Source: Aeromicrobium erythreum (GTDB lineage: Bacteria; Actinomycetota; Actinomycetes; Propionibacteriales; Nocardioidaceae). From it: DNA of 64,000 bases. The translations under genes and the position numbers were made by a program. Location: contig NZ_CP011502.1 of NCBI RefSeq assembly GCF_001509405.1, positions 620,001 to 684,000 on the forward strand, given 5' to 3'. The notes beneath the pieces are model-generated. The model saw only the letters and a program-made list of their open reading frames with translations, searched no databases and was not told where the DNA came from. Shown piece after piece: positions 8,644 through 16,359 of the stretch (position 1 is the first letter of the stretch; the number at the start of each line of letters is the position of its first letter).

Positions 8644-8709
8644 GTCGGTCCGTCCACCGTCGCGTAGGCTGGTCCTCCGCCAGTACCGCACCGAGTAGAG
8701 GTTTGTTTC

Positions 8710-8811
8710 GTGGGTTCAGTCATCAAGAAGCGTCGTAAGCGGATGTCGAAGAAGAAGCACCGCAAGATGCTCAAGCGCACCCGCGTCCAGCGCCGCAAGC
8801 TCGGCAAGTAG
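8710..8811 (+). CDS. 33-residue basic ribosomal protein bS22-like (AURKAIP1/COX24 domain)
   Basis: A very short gene, GTG to TAG, encoding 33 residues that begin [19 protein letters not shown] after the initiator and end RVQRRKLGK; over half are Lys or Arg. This is the conserved peptide next to the Rv0500A-type gene (Rv0500B). The same family was found bound to the mycobacterial 30S subunit and named bS22 (from memory), and it shares the mitochondrial AURKAIP1/COX24 motif. AGAGG lies about 9 bases before the GTG. The NAD-dependent epimerase gene begins 5 bases after its stop. It is easily missed by gene callers because of its length. Confidence 0.9.
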   Translation: MGSVIKKRRKRMSKKKHRKMLKRTRVQRRKLGK

Positions 8812-8816
8812 GCCCC

Positions 8817-9806
8817 ATGGGGCGGGTCGTCCTCGTCACGGGGGTCTCCGGGACCCTCGCGTCGCGCGTCTCGCGACACCTGGCCGAGCTCGGCGCGTCC
8901 GCCGGCATCGACCGGGTGGTCGGGATCGACCTGCGTCCCCCCGTCGGTGACCTCGGCGGCGTCAAGTTCGTCCGCGCCGACATCCGCACCCCGGTGGTGG
9001 CCAAGGTCATCGCCGTCGAGGACGTCGACACCGTCGTCCACCTCGACCTCGCCCCCGCGAGCCACCGCTTCGGCGGTGGTGGCGGCGTCAAGGAGCGCAA
9101 CGTCATCGGGACGATGCAGCTGCTCGCCGCGTGCCAGCGGTCCGCGACCGTCTCCAAGCTGGTCGTCGGCTCGTCCGCGGCCGTCTACGGCTCCTCCTCG
9201 CGCGACCCCGCGCTGTTCCGCGAGTCCGACTCCGCCCGCGGCGGCGTCCGCACCGGGTTCCCGAAGGACGTCGTCGAGGCCGAGTCGTACGTGCGTGGCT
9301 TCAGCCGACGTCGCCCCGAGATCCTCATCACGACGCTGCGCGCCGCGCAGACCCTGCACCCGCAGATCGAGAGCCCGTTGCACAGCTACCTGCGCAACCC
9401 GCTGCTGCCGTCGGTGCTCGGGTTCGACCCGCGCCTGCAGTTCCTGTCGCTGCACGACACCCTGGAGATCATCGCCGAGGCGGTGACGAAGGATCGTCCG
9501 GGCACCTTCAACGCGGCCGGGCCCGGTGTCCTGCTGCTGTCGCAGATCGCCCGACGCCTCGGCAAGCCCACCGTCCCGCTGCCGGCCATCGGCTTCGGTG
9601 CCGCCGCCGCACGGGTCGTGCGCAGCATGGGCGGGGAGATCTCGCCCGACCTGCACCGTCTGCTCATGCACGGTCGGGCCGTCGACATCTCCGCCCTGCG
9701 CGACATCTTCGGGTACGAGCCGACGGCCACCACCGAGGAGGTGTTCGAGGAGTTCCGGGCCGCGCAGCGACCCGGGGTCCTGGCACGTCTGGGAGGTCAC
9801 GGATGA
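8817..9806 (+). CDS. NAD-dependent epimerase/dehydratase-like protein (GalE2 type)
   Basis: A 329-residue extended SDR-fold protein. It has the N-terminal nucleotide motif VTGVSGTLASRVSRHL (GxxGxxA-like) and the SSAAVYGSS strand that normally precedes the active site. The expected YxxxK catalytic pair is not intact: the equivalent region reads GFPKDVVEAESYVR, with no tyrosine four residues before the lysine. Mycobacterial GalE2 orthologues at the same position have similar divergence (from memory), so it may bind a nucleotide without classical epimerase chemistry. It overlaps the acyltransferase gene by 4 bases (ATGA), implying coupled expression. Confidence 0.82.
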   Translation: MGRVVLVTGVSGTLASRVSRHLAELGASAGIDRVVGIDLRPPVGDLGGVKFVRADIRTPVVAKVIAVEDVDTVVHLDLAPASHRFGGGGGVKERNVIGTMQLLAACQRSATVSKLVVGSSAAVYGSSSRDPALFRESDSARGGVRTGFPKDVVEAESYVRGFSRRRPEILITTLRAAQTLHPQIESPLHSYLRNPLLPSVLGFDPRLQFLSLHDTLEIIAEAVTKDRPGTFNAAGPGVLLLSQIARRLGKPTVPLPAIGFGAAAARVVRSMGGEISPDLHRLLMHGRAVDISALRDIFGYEPTATTEEVFEEFRAAQRPGVLARLGGHG

Positions 9807-11176
9807 ACGACGAACGTCGCACCATCGGCACCGACGGCGCCGCGGGCCGGGGCACCCGCGGGGGTTCACCGTCGTCCGGCGCGCGGTCACTCGCCGGCGG
9901 CAAGGCCGCGCCGCGCAAGCCTGTCCGAAAGGCTGCGGCGTCGGCGACGACCGAGAGCAGCACCACCAAGCCCGCCCGCACGGCCAAGCCCGAGACCCCC
10001 ACCACGCCCACGGTCGAGCCGACCACACCGGCGCGCGAGAAGCCCCGCAAGACTGCGGCGAACACGACGGGGGCGAAGAAGAGCGGCGCGGGTCGCCCCA
10101 AGGCCTCGACGTCGACCGCGAGCGGCTCGCCGTCGCGGCCTCGGCGGTCGACGAGCGCCTCGGGGCCCGACGCGACACCGCACCTGCGAGCCGTCACGGA
10201 GGAGGACGCCGCCGCTGCTGCGGCGGCCGCGGCCGAGGAGGCCGCCCGCGAGACGCGCACGGCGTCGGGTCGAGCCACCCTGCCGGGCCTGCCCGTCGAG
10301 GAGGTGCTCGTGGCGGTCGTCCAGGCGGCGCAGCGGATCCTCGGCAGCGACTGGGAGCACCGGCTGGCCGTCGCGGTCGCGGCGCTGCGCAAGCGGCTCT
10401 CGGGCGACTTCGAGGTCGACGACTTCGGCTTCGACCCGCAGCTCGCCGAGGTCCTCACGGCCGCGTTCGAGCCCATCGCGGAGAAGTGGTTCCGGCTCGA
10501 GGTCCGCGGTGCGGAGAACATCCCGAGCGAGGGCGGCGCGCTGCTCGTGGCCAACCACTCCGGCACCGTGCCGATCGACGGACTGATGACGGGCTACGCG
10601 GTCAAGCGCCACGGGGGTCGCGACCTGCGTCCGCTGGGTGCCGACCTCGTGTTCGCCCTGCCGTTCGTCGGCCAGGTCGCGCGACGTGCCGGCGCCACGC
10701 TCGCCTGCACGCAGGACGCCGAGCGTCTGCTGGGCTCCGGCGAGATCGCCGGCGTGTGGCCCGAGGGCTTCAAGGGCATCGGCAAGCCCTTCGCCGAGCG
10801 GTACAAGCTGCAGCGCTTCGGCCGCGGCGGGTTCGTGTCGTCGGCGTTGCGGGCCCAGGTCCCGATCGTGCCCGTCTCGATCGTCGGCGCCGAGGAGATC
10901 TACCCGCTGGTCGGCAACGTGCCGTCGTTGGCGCGGCTCCTGGGGCTGCCGTACCTGCCCATCACGCCGTTCTTCCCGCTGCTCGGACCGCTCGGCATGA
11001 TCCCGCTGCCCAGCAAGTGGATCATCGAGTTCGGCGAGCCGATCCGCACCGACGCCTACGAGCCCGACGCGGCCGACGACCCGATGCTGCTGTTCAACGT
11101 CACCGACCAGGTGCGCGAGACGATCCAGCAGACGCTCTACCAGCTGCTCGTCGAGCGAGGCAACGCCTTCTTCTGA
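9803..11176 (+). CDS. Lysophospholipid acyltransferase family protein with long basic disordered N-terminus
   Basis: A 457-residue PlsC-like acyltransferase. The catalytic HX4D motif is NHSGTVPID (near residue 250), followed by WPEGFKGIG, the usual third block, and VPIVPVSIVGAEE. It likely acylates a lysophospholipid or related lipid at the inner membrane. Residues 1-150 are low-complexity Ala/Lys/Pro/Thr/Ser sequence, possibly a membrane- or nucleic-acid-binding tail, plus an Ala-rich helix (AAAAAAAAEEAA). The ATG at 9803 overlaps the upstream stop; longer versions of this frame run into the epimerase gene and are spurious. Synteny matches Rv0501-Rv0502. Confidence 0.88.
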   Translation: MNDERRTIGTDGAAGRGTRGGSPSSGARSLAGGKAAPRKPVRKAAASATTESSTTKPARTAKPETPTTPTVEPTTPAREKPRKTAANTTGAKKSGAGRPKASTSTASGSPSRPRRSTSASGPDATPHLRAVTEEDAAAAAAAAAEEAARETRTASGRATLPGLPVEEVLVAVVQAAQRILGSDWEHRLAVAVAALRKRLSGDFEVDDFGFDPQLAEVLTAAFEPIAEKWFRLEVRGAENIPSEGGALLVANHSGTVPIDGLMTGYAVKRHGGRDLRPLGADLVFALPFVGQVARRAGATLACTQDAERLLGSGEIAGVWPEGFKGIGKPFAERYKLQRFGRGGFVSSALRAQVPIVPVSIVGAEEIYPLVGNVPSLARLLGLPYLPITPFFPLLGPLGMIPLPSKWIIEFGEPIRTDAYEPDAADDPMLLFNVTDQVRETIQQTLYQLLVERGNAFF

Positions 11177-11181
11177 GCAGA

Positions 11182-11219
11182 GCCCGTGATGCTCGGGCGG
11201 TCACGGCACACCCGTGCCG
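11182..11219. terminator. Paired hairpins between convergent genes
   Basis: GCCCG-N7-CGGGC (11182-11198) and CGGCAC-N4-GTGCCG (11204-11219) lie between the convergent acyltransferase and DUF5667 genes. They are plausible bidirectional terminators; no T-run is visible. Confidence 0.45.
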
Positions 11220-11247
11220 CGCCGGGCCGACGACGACGTGGCGCGTG

Positions 11248-12351
11248 CTACTTCTTGGGGCCGAGCAGACCGCCGAGCAGGCCGGGCACGAGGCCCTCCT
11301 GGTCGTCGTCGCCCAGCAGACCGCCCAGCAGCGGGTCGGTGACGGTGCCGAGGCCCTTGCGCGGCGTCGCGGTGGGCGACGGCGCGGGCACGGTCGGCAC
11401 CTGCACGAGCGGCGGAGTGGTGGACGGGGTGATCGTCGACGGAGCGGCGGAGCCACCAGTCGTCGACGGCGACGGCGCGGCGGAGGAGCGGCCGGCCGAG
11501 GCCTCGCGTCGCGACCCCGAGCCGGAGTCGGCCGGGGCGAGCACCGAGCGGACGACGCCGACCAGCGAGCCGAGGTCGGCGGTGCCGCAGCTGGCGCAGA
11601 GCCGGCCGGCCTGTCCGGCGAGGTCGGTGACCGCAGCGGCCGCAGCGGAGAACGACTCCGACGCGTCGGCGGGCACGTCGGCGGCGATGGTCGTGAGGTC
11701 GACCGCGGACGCGGCGGCGAAGTCGTTGACGGTCTCGATGGAGGCCGTCGAGCCGTCGGTGTCGTAGGCGTCGAACAGCGAGGCCGAGCCCTGCTCGGCC
11801 TGCGTGCTGAACTCGTCGAGCAGGGCGGGCACCTGCCCGCGCGCAGCGGGCGAGCCGTCGGCGATCACGGCGCGGACCTCGCGCAGCCGCTCGGTCGCGA
11901 GCTCGAGGCGCTGGGTGCCGCGCGCCTCGTCGGAGCGGTGCAGGGCGAGCTCGACGTCCTCGACCGTCCGCTTGACCGGGTAGAGCACGTCGCCCGGGAG
12001 GGCCGAGGCGCTGCCGGCCACGAGGCCGACGACGCCGAGGGACGACACGGCTGCGACCGCTGCGGTGGCGAGCCGGCGCCGTGCACGCGACGGGGCGGCG
12101 GCCGGTGCGCCGGCAGCCGCGTCGGCGGTGCGACGGGAGGCGCCAGGAGCAGGGACGAGGACGGTCTGGCCCTCGGTCATCAGACGCTCGCGCAGCGCCG
12201 AGGCGAACTCGGGGCGGGGTGCGACGGTGGCCGACGCGCGCAGGGTCTGCGCGGTGCGGACGAGCTCGGCGACCTGGCCCGTGCCGTGCGCACCGGACTC
12301 CCACGCGTCGTGGAAGTCCTGGGCGTCGTCGCGGCCCGGTCGGCGGATCAT
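11248..12351 (-). CDS. DUF5667 membrane protein, probable anti-sigma factor (RsbN-like) of the adjacent sigma factor
   Basis: A 367-residue single-pass membrane protein. Residues 1-90 are cytoplasmic and include RPEFASALRERLM, 94-117 form the transmembrane helix, and LPGDVLYPVKRTVEDVELAL (118-137) is the DUF5667 hallmark. The outer part ends in a Pro/Ser/Thr-rich tail and a repeated GLLG/LLGGLLG motif. In Streptomyces the BldN sigma gene is followed by a membrane-bound anti-sigma gene, rsbN, transcribed from its own BldN promoter. Here the gene follows a BldN-like sigma gene at a 100-bp gap holding a CGTAAC-N17-CGTTGG promoter. Anti-sigma function is therefore a strong inference, not a direct reading. 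Confidence 0.75.
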   Translation of the reverse strand: MIRRPGRDDAQDFHDAWESGAHGTGQVAELVRTAQTLRASATVAPRPEFASALRERLMTEGQTVLVPAPGASRRTADAAAGAPAAAPSRARRRLATAAVAAVSSLGVVGLVAGSASALPGDVLYPVKRTVEDVELALHRSDEARGTQRLELATERLREVRAVIADGSPAARGQVPALLDEFSTQAEQGSASLFDAYDTDGSTASIETVNDFAAASAVDLTTIAADVPADASESFSAAAAAVTDLAGQAGRLCASCGTADLGSLVGVVRSVLAPADSGSGSRREASAGRSSAAPSPSTTGGSAAPSTITPSTTPPLVQVPTVPAPSPTATPRKGLGTVTDPLLGGLLGDDDQEGLVPGLLGGLLGPKK

Positions 12352-12387
12352 CGCGTCGTCCTGTCTGTGGTCGTGGTGGTACGAGGT

Positions 12388-12416
12388 CCAACGACCATGA
12401 AGACGTGCGGGTTACG
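12388..12416 (-). promoter_or_regulatory. Candidate sigma-BldN-type promoter of the DUF5667 gene
   Basis: On the minus strand CGTAAC (12411-12416) and CGTTGG (12388-12393) are separated by 17 bases. From memory the Streptomyces BldN consensus is CGTAAC and CGTTGA at about 16-bp spacing. The predicted start would leave a leader of about 30 bases containing AGGA before the ATG at 12351. Confidence 0.6.
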
Positions 12417-12451
12417 GGAACGTGACGCGGTGCGCGCGAGGAATCTCGGAC

Positions 12452-13150
12452 TCATCGTGCGTCCTCGGGCATCTTCTTCGCGAGGTTGCGCACGGCGCGC
12501 AGCTGCAGCTGCTTGATCGCACCCTCGGTGCGCCCGAGCGCGGCGGCGGTCTGGGCGATGCTCAGGCCCTGGATGAAGCGCATGAGGACGCACTCGCGCT
12601 GCTCCGTCGGCAGCTCGGCCACGGCGGCGAACAGCATCTCGTTGGAGAGCAGCGCCATCACGTCGTCCTCGGTGCTCGGAGCGCTCTGCGGGCCCTCCGG
12701 CACGTCGTCGGAGACGATCTCCAGCCGCGCACGACCGGACTTGAAGTGGTCGACCACCAGGTTGCGGGCGATCGTCGTGAGCCAGGCGCCGAAGTCCTTG
12801 CCCTGCCAGCTGAACCGCTGGATGGCCCGCAGCCCGCGCACGAACGTCTCGCTGGTGAGGTCCTCGGCCAGGGTCTGGGAGCCGACGCGGTAGTAGATGA
12901 ACCGGTAGATGCCGGTGACGTAGTGGTCGTAGAGGTGGCCGAAGGCGTCGACGTCGCCCTCGCGGGCGAGGTCGACGAGGGCGCGCAGCCGCAGGGCCTC
13001 AGGGTCGCCGTCGGGATCCACGGGGCCGCTGGAGAACGCCGCGTGCGACGCGGGTGCCGGCTCGGCCAGCGCCATGGCCAGGCGCAGGTCGTCAGGCGTC
13101 AGCAGGGCGAGCCGCAGCGCGGCGCGCAGTGCTCCCGTCCAACCCTCCAT
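12452..13150 (-). CDS. ECF RNA polymerase sigma factor, BldN-like
   Basis: A 232-residue ECF sigma factor. Region 2 includes FGHLYDHYVTGIYRFIYYRV, AEDLTSETFVRGLRAI and FSWQGKDFGAWLTTIARNLV; region 4 includes LPTEQRECVLMRFIQGLS and TEGAIKQLQLRAVRNLA. These segments are very close to Streptomyces BldN, remembered as DLTSETF, WQGRDFGAWL and EGAIKTLQYRAVR. About 65 residues precede region 2, and BldN itself is made with an N-terminal pro-sequence. The ATG at 13150 follows GGGAGGG. The downstream DUF5667 gene is the likely anti-sigma. A vegetative-type promoter lies upstream at 13174-13203. Confidence 0.9.
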   Translation of the reverse strand: MEGWTGALRAALRLALLTPDDLRLAMALAEPAPASHAAFSSGPVDPDGDPEALRLRALVDLAREGDVDAFGHLYDHYVTGIYRFIYYRVGSQTLAEDLTSETFVRGLRAIQRFSWQGKDFGAWLTTIARNLVVDHFKSGRARLEIVSDDVPEGPQSAPSTEDDVMALLSNEMLFAAVAELPTEQRECVLMRFIQGLSIAQTAAALGRTEGAIKQLQLRAVRNLAKKMPEDAR

Positions 13151-13173
13151 GATCCCTCCCGAAGATCTGGACG

Positions 13174-13203
13174 ATCTTAAGCACCTGACGAGGTTCCTGT
13201 CAG
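13174..13203 (-). promoter_or_regulatory. Predicted vegetative promoter of the sigma-factor gene
   Basis: Minus-strand CTGACA (13198-13203) and TAAGAT (13174-13179) with an 18-base spacer, about 23 bases before the ATG and followed by the GGGAGGG ribosome binding site. Confidence 0.5.
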
Positions 13204-13246
13204 GAGTTCTCAGGTAACGAGCCGGCCAACACGACGCCGGTGCAGG

Positions 13247-14128
13247 TCAGCGCGACCGACGCAGCGTCCGGACCGCCTGCCAGGCGGCGGCTCCCGCGAC
13301 GGCCACGCCGGCGGCGCGCGTGCCGGCGAGCGCGACCTTGCGCCCGGTGCGGTAGTCGCGCACGTCCCAGCCCTGCGCCTTCGCGTGCGCGCGCAGCCGG
13401 GGGTCGGGGTTGATCGCACAGGGGTGGCCCACCAGCGAGAGCATCGGCAGGTCGTTGCTGGAGTCGGAGTAGGCGTAGCAGCGCTCGAGGTCGAGGCCCT
13501 CGCGCTCGGCGATCGCGCGCACGGCGACGGCCTTGCCCTCGCCGTGCAGCAGCTCACCGACCAGCTCGCCGGTGTAGGTGCCGTCGACGTGCTCGGCCAC
13601 GGTGCCGAGGGCGCCCGTGAGGCCGAGGCGTCGGGCGATGACCGCCGCGATCTCGATGGGCGCGGCGGTCACGAGCCAGACCCGCTGCCCGGCGTCGAGG
13701 TGCTGCTGGGCCAGCGCGCGGGTGCCGGGCCAGATCTTGTGTGCCATGTGCTCGTCGAAGATCTGCTCGCCGATCTCCTCCAGCTCGGACACGTCGTGGC
13801 CCGCGATGAACGCGAGCGCCGAGGAGCGGGCCTTCGCGATGTGCTCCGGGTCCTCGACGCCGGCCAGGCGGAAGTAGACCTGCTGCCACGCGGCCTTGAC
13901 GATGTCGCCCGTGGTGAAGAAGTCGCGCTGGTGCAGCCCGCGCGCGAAGTGGTAGATCGACGCGCCCTGCATGATCGTGTTGTCGACGTCGAAGAACGCC
14001 GCGGCGTCGGGGTCGGGATCGGGGGCGAGCCAGTGCTCGACCTCGCTCGCGGCCGCCGCAGCCTGGCCGGCGAGCACCGACCGCGACCGCAGGTTCGGCC
14101 CCGGCCGGGGGACCCGCTGGCTGGACAT
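13247..14128 (-). CDS. HAD-superfamily IB hydrolase (SerB1-like phosphatase)
   Basis: A 293-residue HAD phosphatase of subfamily IB. Motif I is FFDVDNT (nucleophile D47, general acid D49), motif II is VTAAP, motif III the Lys of GKAVAVRAI, and motif IV YSDSSNDLPML. Orthologues are annotated as SerB1-like (Rv0505c), but substrates are lipid or small-molecule phosphates in related proteins, so phosphoserine specificity is not assured. The C-terminus has a short alanine-rich hydrophobic stretch (TRAAGVAVAGAAAWQAV) that may touch the membrane. TAGGTT lies 6 bases before the ATG. Confidence 0.88.
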   Translation of the reverse strand: MSSQRVPRPGPNLRSRSVLAGQAAAAASEVEHWLAPDPDPDAAAFFDVDNTIMQGASIYHFARGLHQRDFFTTGDIVKAAWQQVYFRLAGVEDPEHIAKARSSALAFIAGHDVSELEEIGEQIFDEHMAHKIWPGTRALAQQHLDAGQRVWLVTAAPIEIAAVIARRLGLTGALGTVAEHVDGTYTGELVGELLHGEGKAVAVRAIAEREGLDLERCYAYSDSSNDLPMLSLVGHPCAINPDPRLRAHAKAQGWDVRDYRTGRKVALAGTRAAGVAVAGAAAWQAVRTLRRSR

Positions 14129-14134
14129 GACCCG

Positions 14135-14140
14135 AACCTA
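14135..14140 (-). promoter_or_regulatory. Predicted -10 of a leaderless promoter (HAD hydrolase gene)
   Basis: TAGGTT on the minus strand, 6 bases before the ATG at 14126-14128; no Shine-Dalgarno sequence in between. Confidence 0.5.
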
Positions 14141-14285
14141 TCGGGTTCCCCGTCCCTTCCCCGCGTTTTGCGGACCTGATGACGGAATCCGGCGCCGAAA
14201 CCGGCGCAAGGTCCACGAAACGGGGGGACCGGAAGGGGGTGGGAGAGGGGCGCGGCGGGCTGGCCCTCTGTGGTTGACTCGCGTC

Positions 14286-15854
14286 GTGACCTCCTCGAAC
14301 GTGTCCGCGCTGGTCAGCGCCGCCGCGCGACGCTCGCCCGAGGCCGTGGCCCTCGTCGAGCACCGCGGCGGACGGCAGGAGCGGACGTGGGCACAGCTCG
14401 ACGCCGACGTCGACGCCGCGTCCCGCGCGCTGAGCGGCGTCGGCCTGCGCGCCGGGCACCGCGTCGCGCTCGTGATGGCCAACCGGATCGACCTCGCCGT
14501 CGCCTACTTCGGGATCCTGCGCGGCGGGATGGTCGCCGTCCCGGTCAACCCGCGCTCGACCGAGCGCGAGATCGGCCGCATGCTGGCCGACTCCGGCGCG
14601 CGGGTCGTGCTGTGCGACGAGAGCGCCGTGGAGCAGGTGCGTGCCGCGGTGGCCGACCTCGACGTCCTCGTCGTCGTCGACGGCACCTCGCCACGCGAGG
14701 GCGAGGTCGCGTTCGACCGTCTCCTGCGCGACGCCCCCGACGTGGAGCCGGCCGCGCCCCGCGACGAGGAGGCGCCGGCGGTCGTGCTCTACACGTCGGG
14801 CACGAGCGGCAAGCCGCGGGGCGCGATCCTGACGCACCGTGCCCTGCTCGCCAACATCGAGCAGACCGCAGCGGTCGAGCCGCCGATCGTCACGCCCGAC
14901 GACGTCGTGCTCGGGCTGCTGCCCATGTTCCACATCTACGGGCTGAACGCCGTGCTCGGCCAAGCTGTGCGGCAGGGCGCGCGGGTCGTCATGGTCGACG
15001 GCTTCGACCCGGCCGGCCTGTTGCGCACGATCCGCGACGAGGGGGTCACGAACGTGGCCCTCGCCCCGCCGGTGGTCGCCGCGTGGGCGGGCCGCGCCGA
15101 CCTGCGCGAGCACCTCGCCGGCGTCAAGCACGTGCTGAGCGGTGCCTCCACGCTCGACCCCGAGCTCGCCGCGGAGTTCGCGGCGTCGTCGGGGCACGTC
15201 GTCGAGCAGGGCTACGGGCTCACCGAGACCGCCCCCGTCATCACCGCGACGCTCGCGTCGGGCCGCCCGGACGGCGTGCCCCCGCGGCCCGGCTCCGTCG
15301 GACGTCCGCTGCCGGGCGTCGAGCTGCGCCTCGTCGACACCAGCGGGCAGGACGCCGAGCCCGGTGACCCGGCCGAGGTGTGGGTGCGCGGACGCAACCT
15401 CTTCTCCGGCTACTGGCCCGACGGGTCCGACGGTCCGCGCGACGACGGCTGGTACCCGACGGGCGACATCGGCTACCTCGACGACACCGGCGACCTCACG
15501 CTGGTCGACCGGGTCCGTGAGCTCGTGATCGTGTCGGGTTTCAACGTCTACCCGGCCGAGGTCGAGCTCGTGGTCGCCGAGCTCGACGACGTCGCCGAGG
15601 TGGCGGTCGTCGGTCTCCCGGACGAGCAGACCGGCGAGGCGGTCGTGGCGTTCGTCGTCGCCGGGGACGGTGCAGCCACGGACGGTCTCGAGGCCCGGGT
15701 GCTGGAGCACTGCTCCACGCGACTGGCCCGGTTCAAGCAGCCGCGCCAGGTCGTCGTGGTCGAGGGGCTGCCGCACTCCGCCACCGGCAAGGTCGCCAAG
15801 GGTCGGCTGCGGGCGCTGGCGCGCAGCCAGGACCTCGGCCTCCAGGCCCGATGA
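14286..15854 (+). CDS. Class I acyl-CoA ligase (AMP-binding, FadD-like)
   Basis: A 522-residue adenylate-forming enzyme that activates a carboxylate to the acyl-CoA. The P-loop-like motif is YTSGTSGKPRGAILTH (about residues 168-183). The middle domain has GYGLTETAPVI, and GWYPTGDIGYL with VSGFNVYPAEVE marks the hinge and C-terminal domain. The terminal catalytic lysine sits in SATGKVAKGRL. The substrate is unknown; a medium- or long-chain fatty acid is likely. The GTG at 14286 begins at the conserved N-terminus; an upstream frame back to 13971 overlaps the divergent HAD gene and is rejected. The stop overlaps the glutaredoxin start. Confidence 0.88.
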   Translation: MTSSNVSALVSAAARRSPEAVALVEHRGGRQERTWAQLDADVDAASRALSGVGLRAGHRVALVMANRIDLAVAYFGILRGGMVAVPVNPRSTEREIGRMLADSGARVVLCDESAVEQVRAAVADLDVLVVVDGTSPREGEVAFDRLLRDAPDVEPAAPRDEEAPAVVLYTSGTSGKPRGAILTHRALLANIEQTAAVEPPIVTPDDVVLGLLPMFHIYGLNAVLGQAVRQGARVVMVDGFDPAGLLRTIRDEGVTNVALAPPVVAAWAGRADLREHLAGVKHVLSGASTLDPELAAEFAASSGHVVEQGYGLTETAPVITATLASGRPDGVPPRPGSVGRPLPGVELRLVDTSGQDAEPGDPAEVWVRGRNLFSGYWPDGSDGPRDDGWYPTGDIGYLDDTGDLTLVDRVRELVIVSGFNVYPAEVELVVAELDDVAEVAVVGLPDEQTGEAVVAFVVAGDGAATDGLEARVLEHCSTRLARFKQPRQVVVVEGLPHSATGKVAKGRLRALARSQDLGLQAR

Positions 15855-16189
15855 GCCTGTTCCGTCGCCGCGCCGGGGCGTCCGACGACGTGCCGTCGGC
15901 CCCCGGTTCCGCCGGGCACGCCCCTGCCGTGCCGCACGCTCACGACGCCCGGGTGGTCGTGTACAGCCGCGCCGGCTGCCACCTGTGCGAGGCGGCCGAG
16001 GCGGAGGTCGAGCGGGTCTGCGCCGAGCAGGGCAGCGACTGGGCACGGGTCGACGTCGACACCGACCCCGAGCTCGTGCGCCTCTTCCACGCGATGGTGC
16101 CGGTGGTGTTCGTCGACGGCCGTCAGCACGACTTCTTCCGCGTGACGCCGGGCCGGCTGGTCGCGGCACTCGACCGCCCTGCACGCTGA
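15851..16189 (+). CDS. Glutaredoxin family protein
   Basis: A 112-residue thioredoxin-fold protein with the redox motif C43-H-L-C46 in VVVYSRAGCHLCEAAE and the cis-proline segment AMVPVVFVDGRQ. It is the DUF836 type of actinobacterial glutaredoxin-like protein found beside hemA/rex (Rv0508 region, from memory). The first 30 residues are a variable polar extension. The ATG overlaps the ligase stop (ATGA). It probably handles thiol-disulphide exchange in the cytoplasm; partners are unknown. Confidence 0.88.
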   Translation: MSLFRRRAGASDDVPSAPGSAGHAPAVPHAHDARVVVYSRAGCHLCEAAEAEVERVCAEQGSDWARVDVDTDPELVRLFHAMVPVVFVDGRQHDFFRVTPGRLVAALDRPAR

Positions 16190-16274
16190 GCACGAGCGAG
16201 TGGGGCGACGGTGAGGAGCGGCGTCGCCCTACCACGGCCCGTGTGAGGAATCCCACCCACCCCCGTCGTCGATT

Positions 16275-16303
16275 TTGTTCCGTCGTTCACAAGCTCGTAA
16301 ACT
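16275..16303 (+). promoter_or_regulatory. rex promoter with overlapping Rex operator (autoregulatory site)
   Basis: TTGTTCCGTCGTTCACAA (16275-16292) matches the Rex operator TTGTGAA-N4-TTCACAA except in the left half-site (TTGTTCC). Its first six bases can serve as the -35, with TAAACT as -10 at 16298-16303 after a 17-base spacer. The predicted transcript starts near 16310, which favours the GTG start of rex at 16360. Confidence 0.75.
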
Positions 16304-16359
16304 GATCCGTGCGCTGCCCGCCCACGTCGGGTGAATCCTTTGCGGCGCGATGGAGCACC

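Noticed and set aside
16309..16359. ATG 16309 as the rex start
   Set aside because: The predicted transcript begins near 16310, and GTG 16360 has GGAG at proper spacing; the extra 17 residues are not Rex-like.
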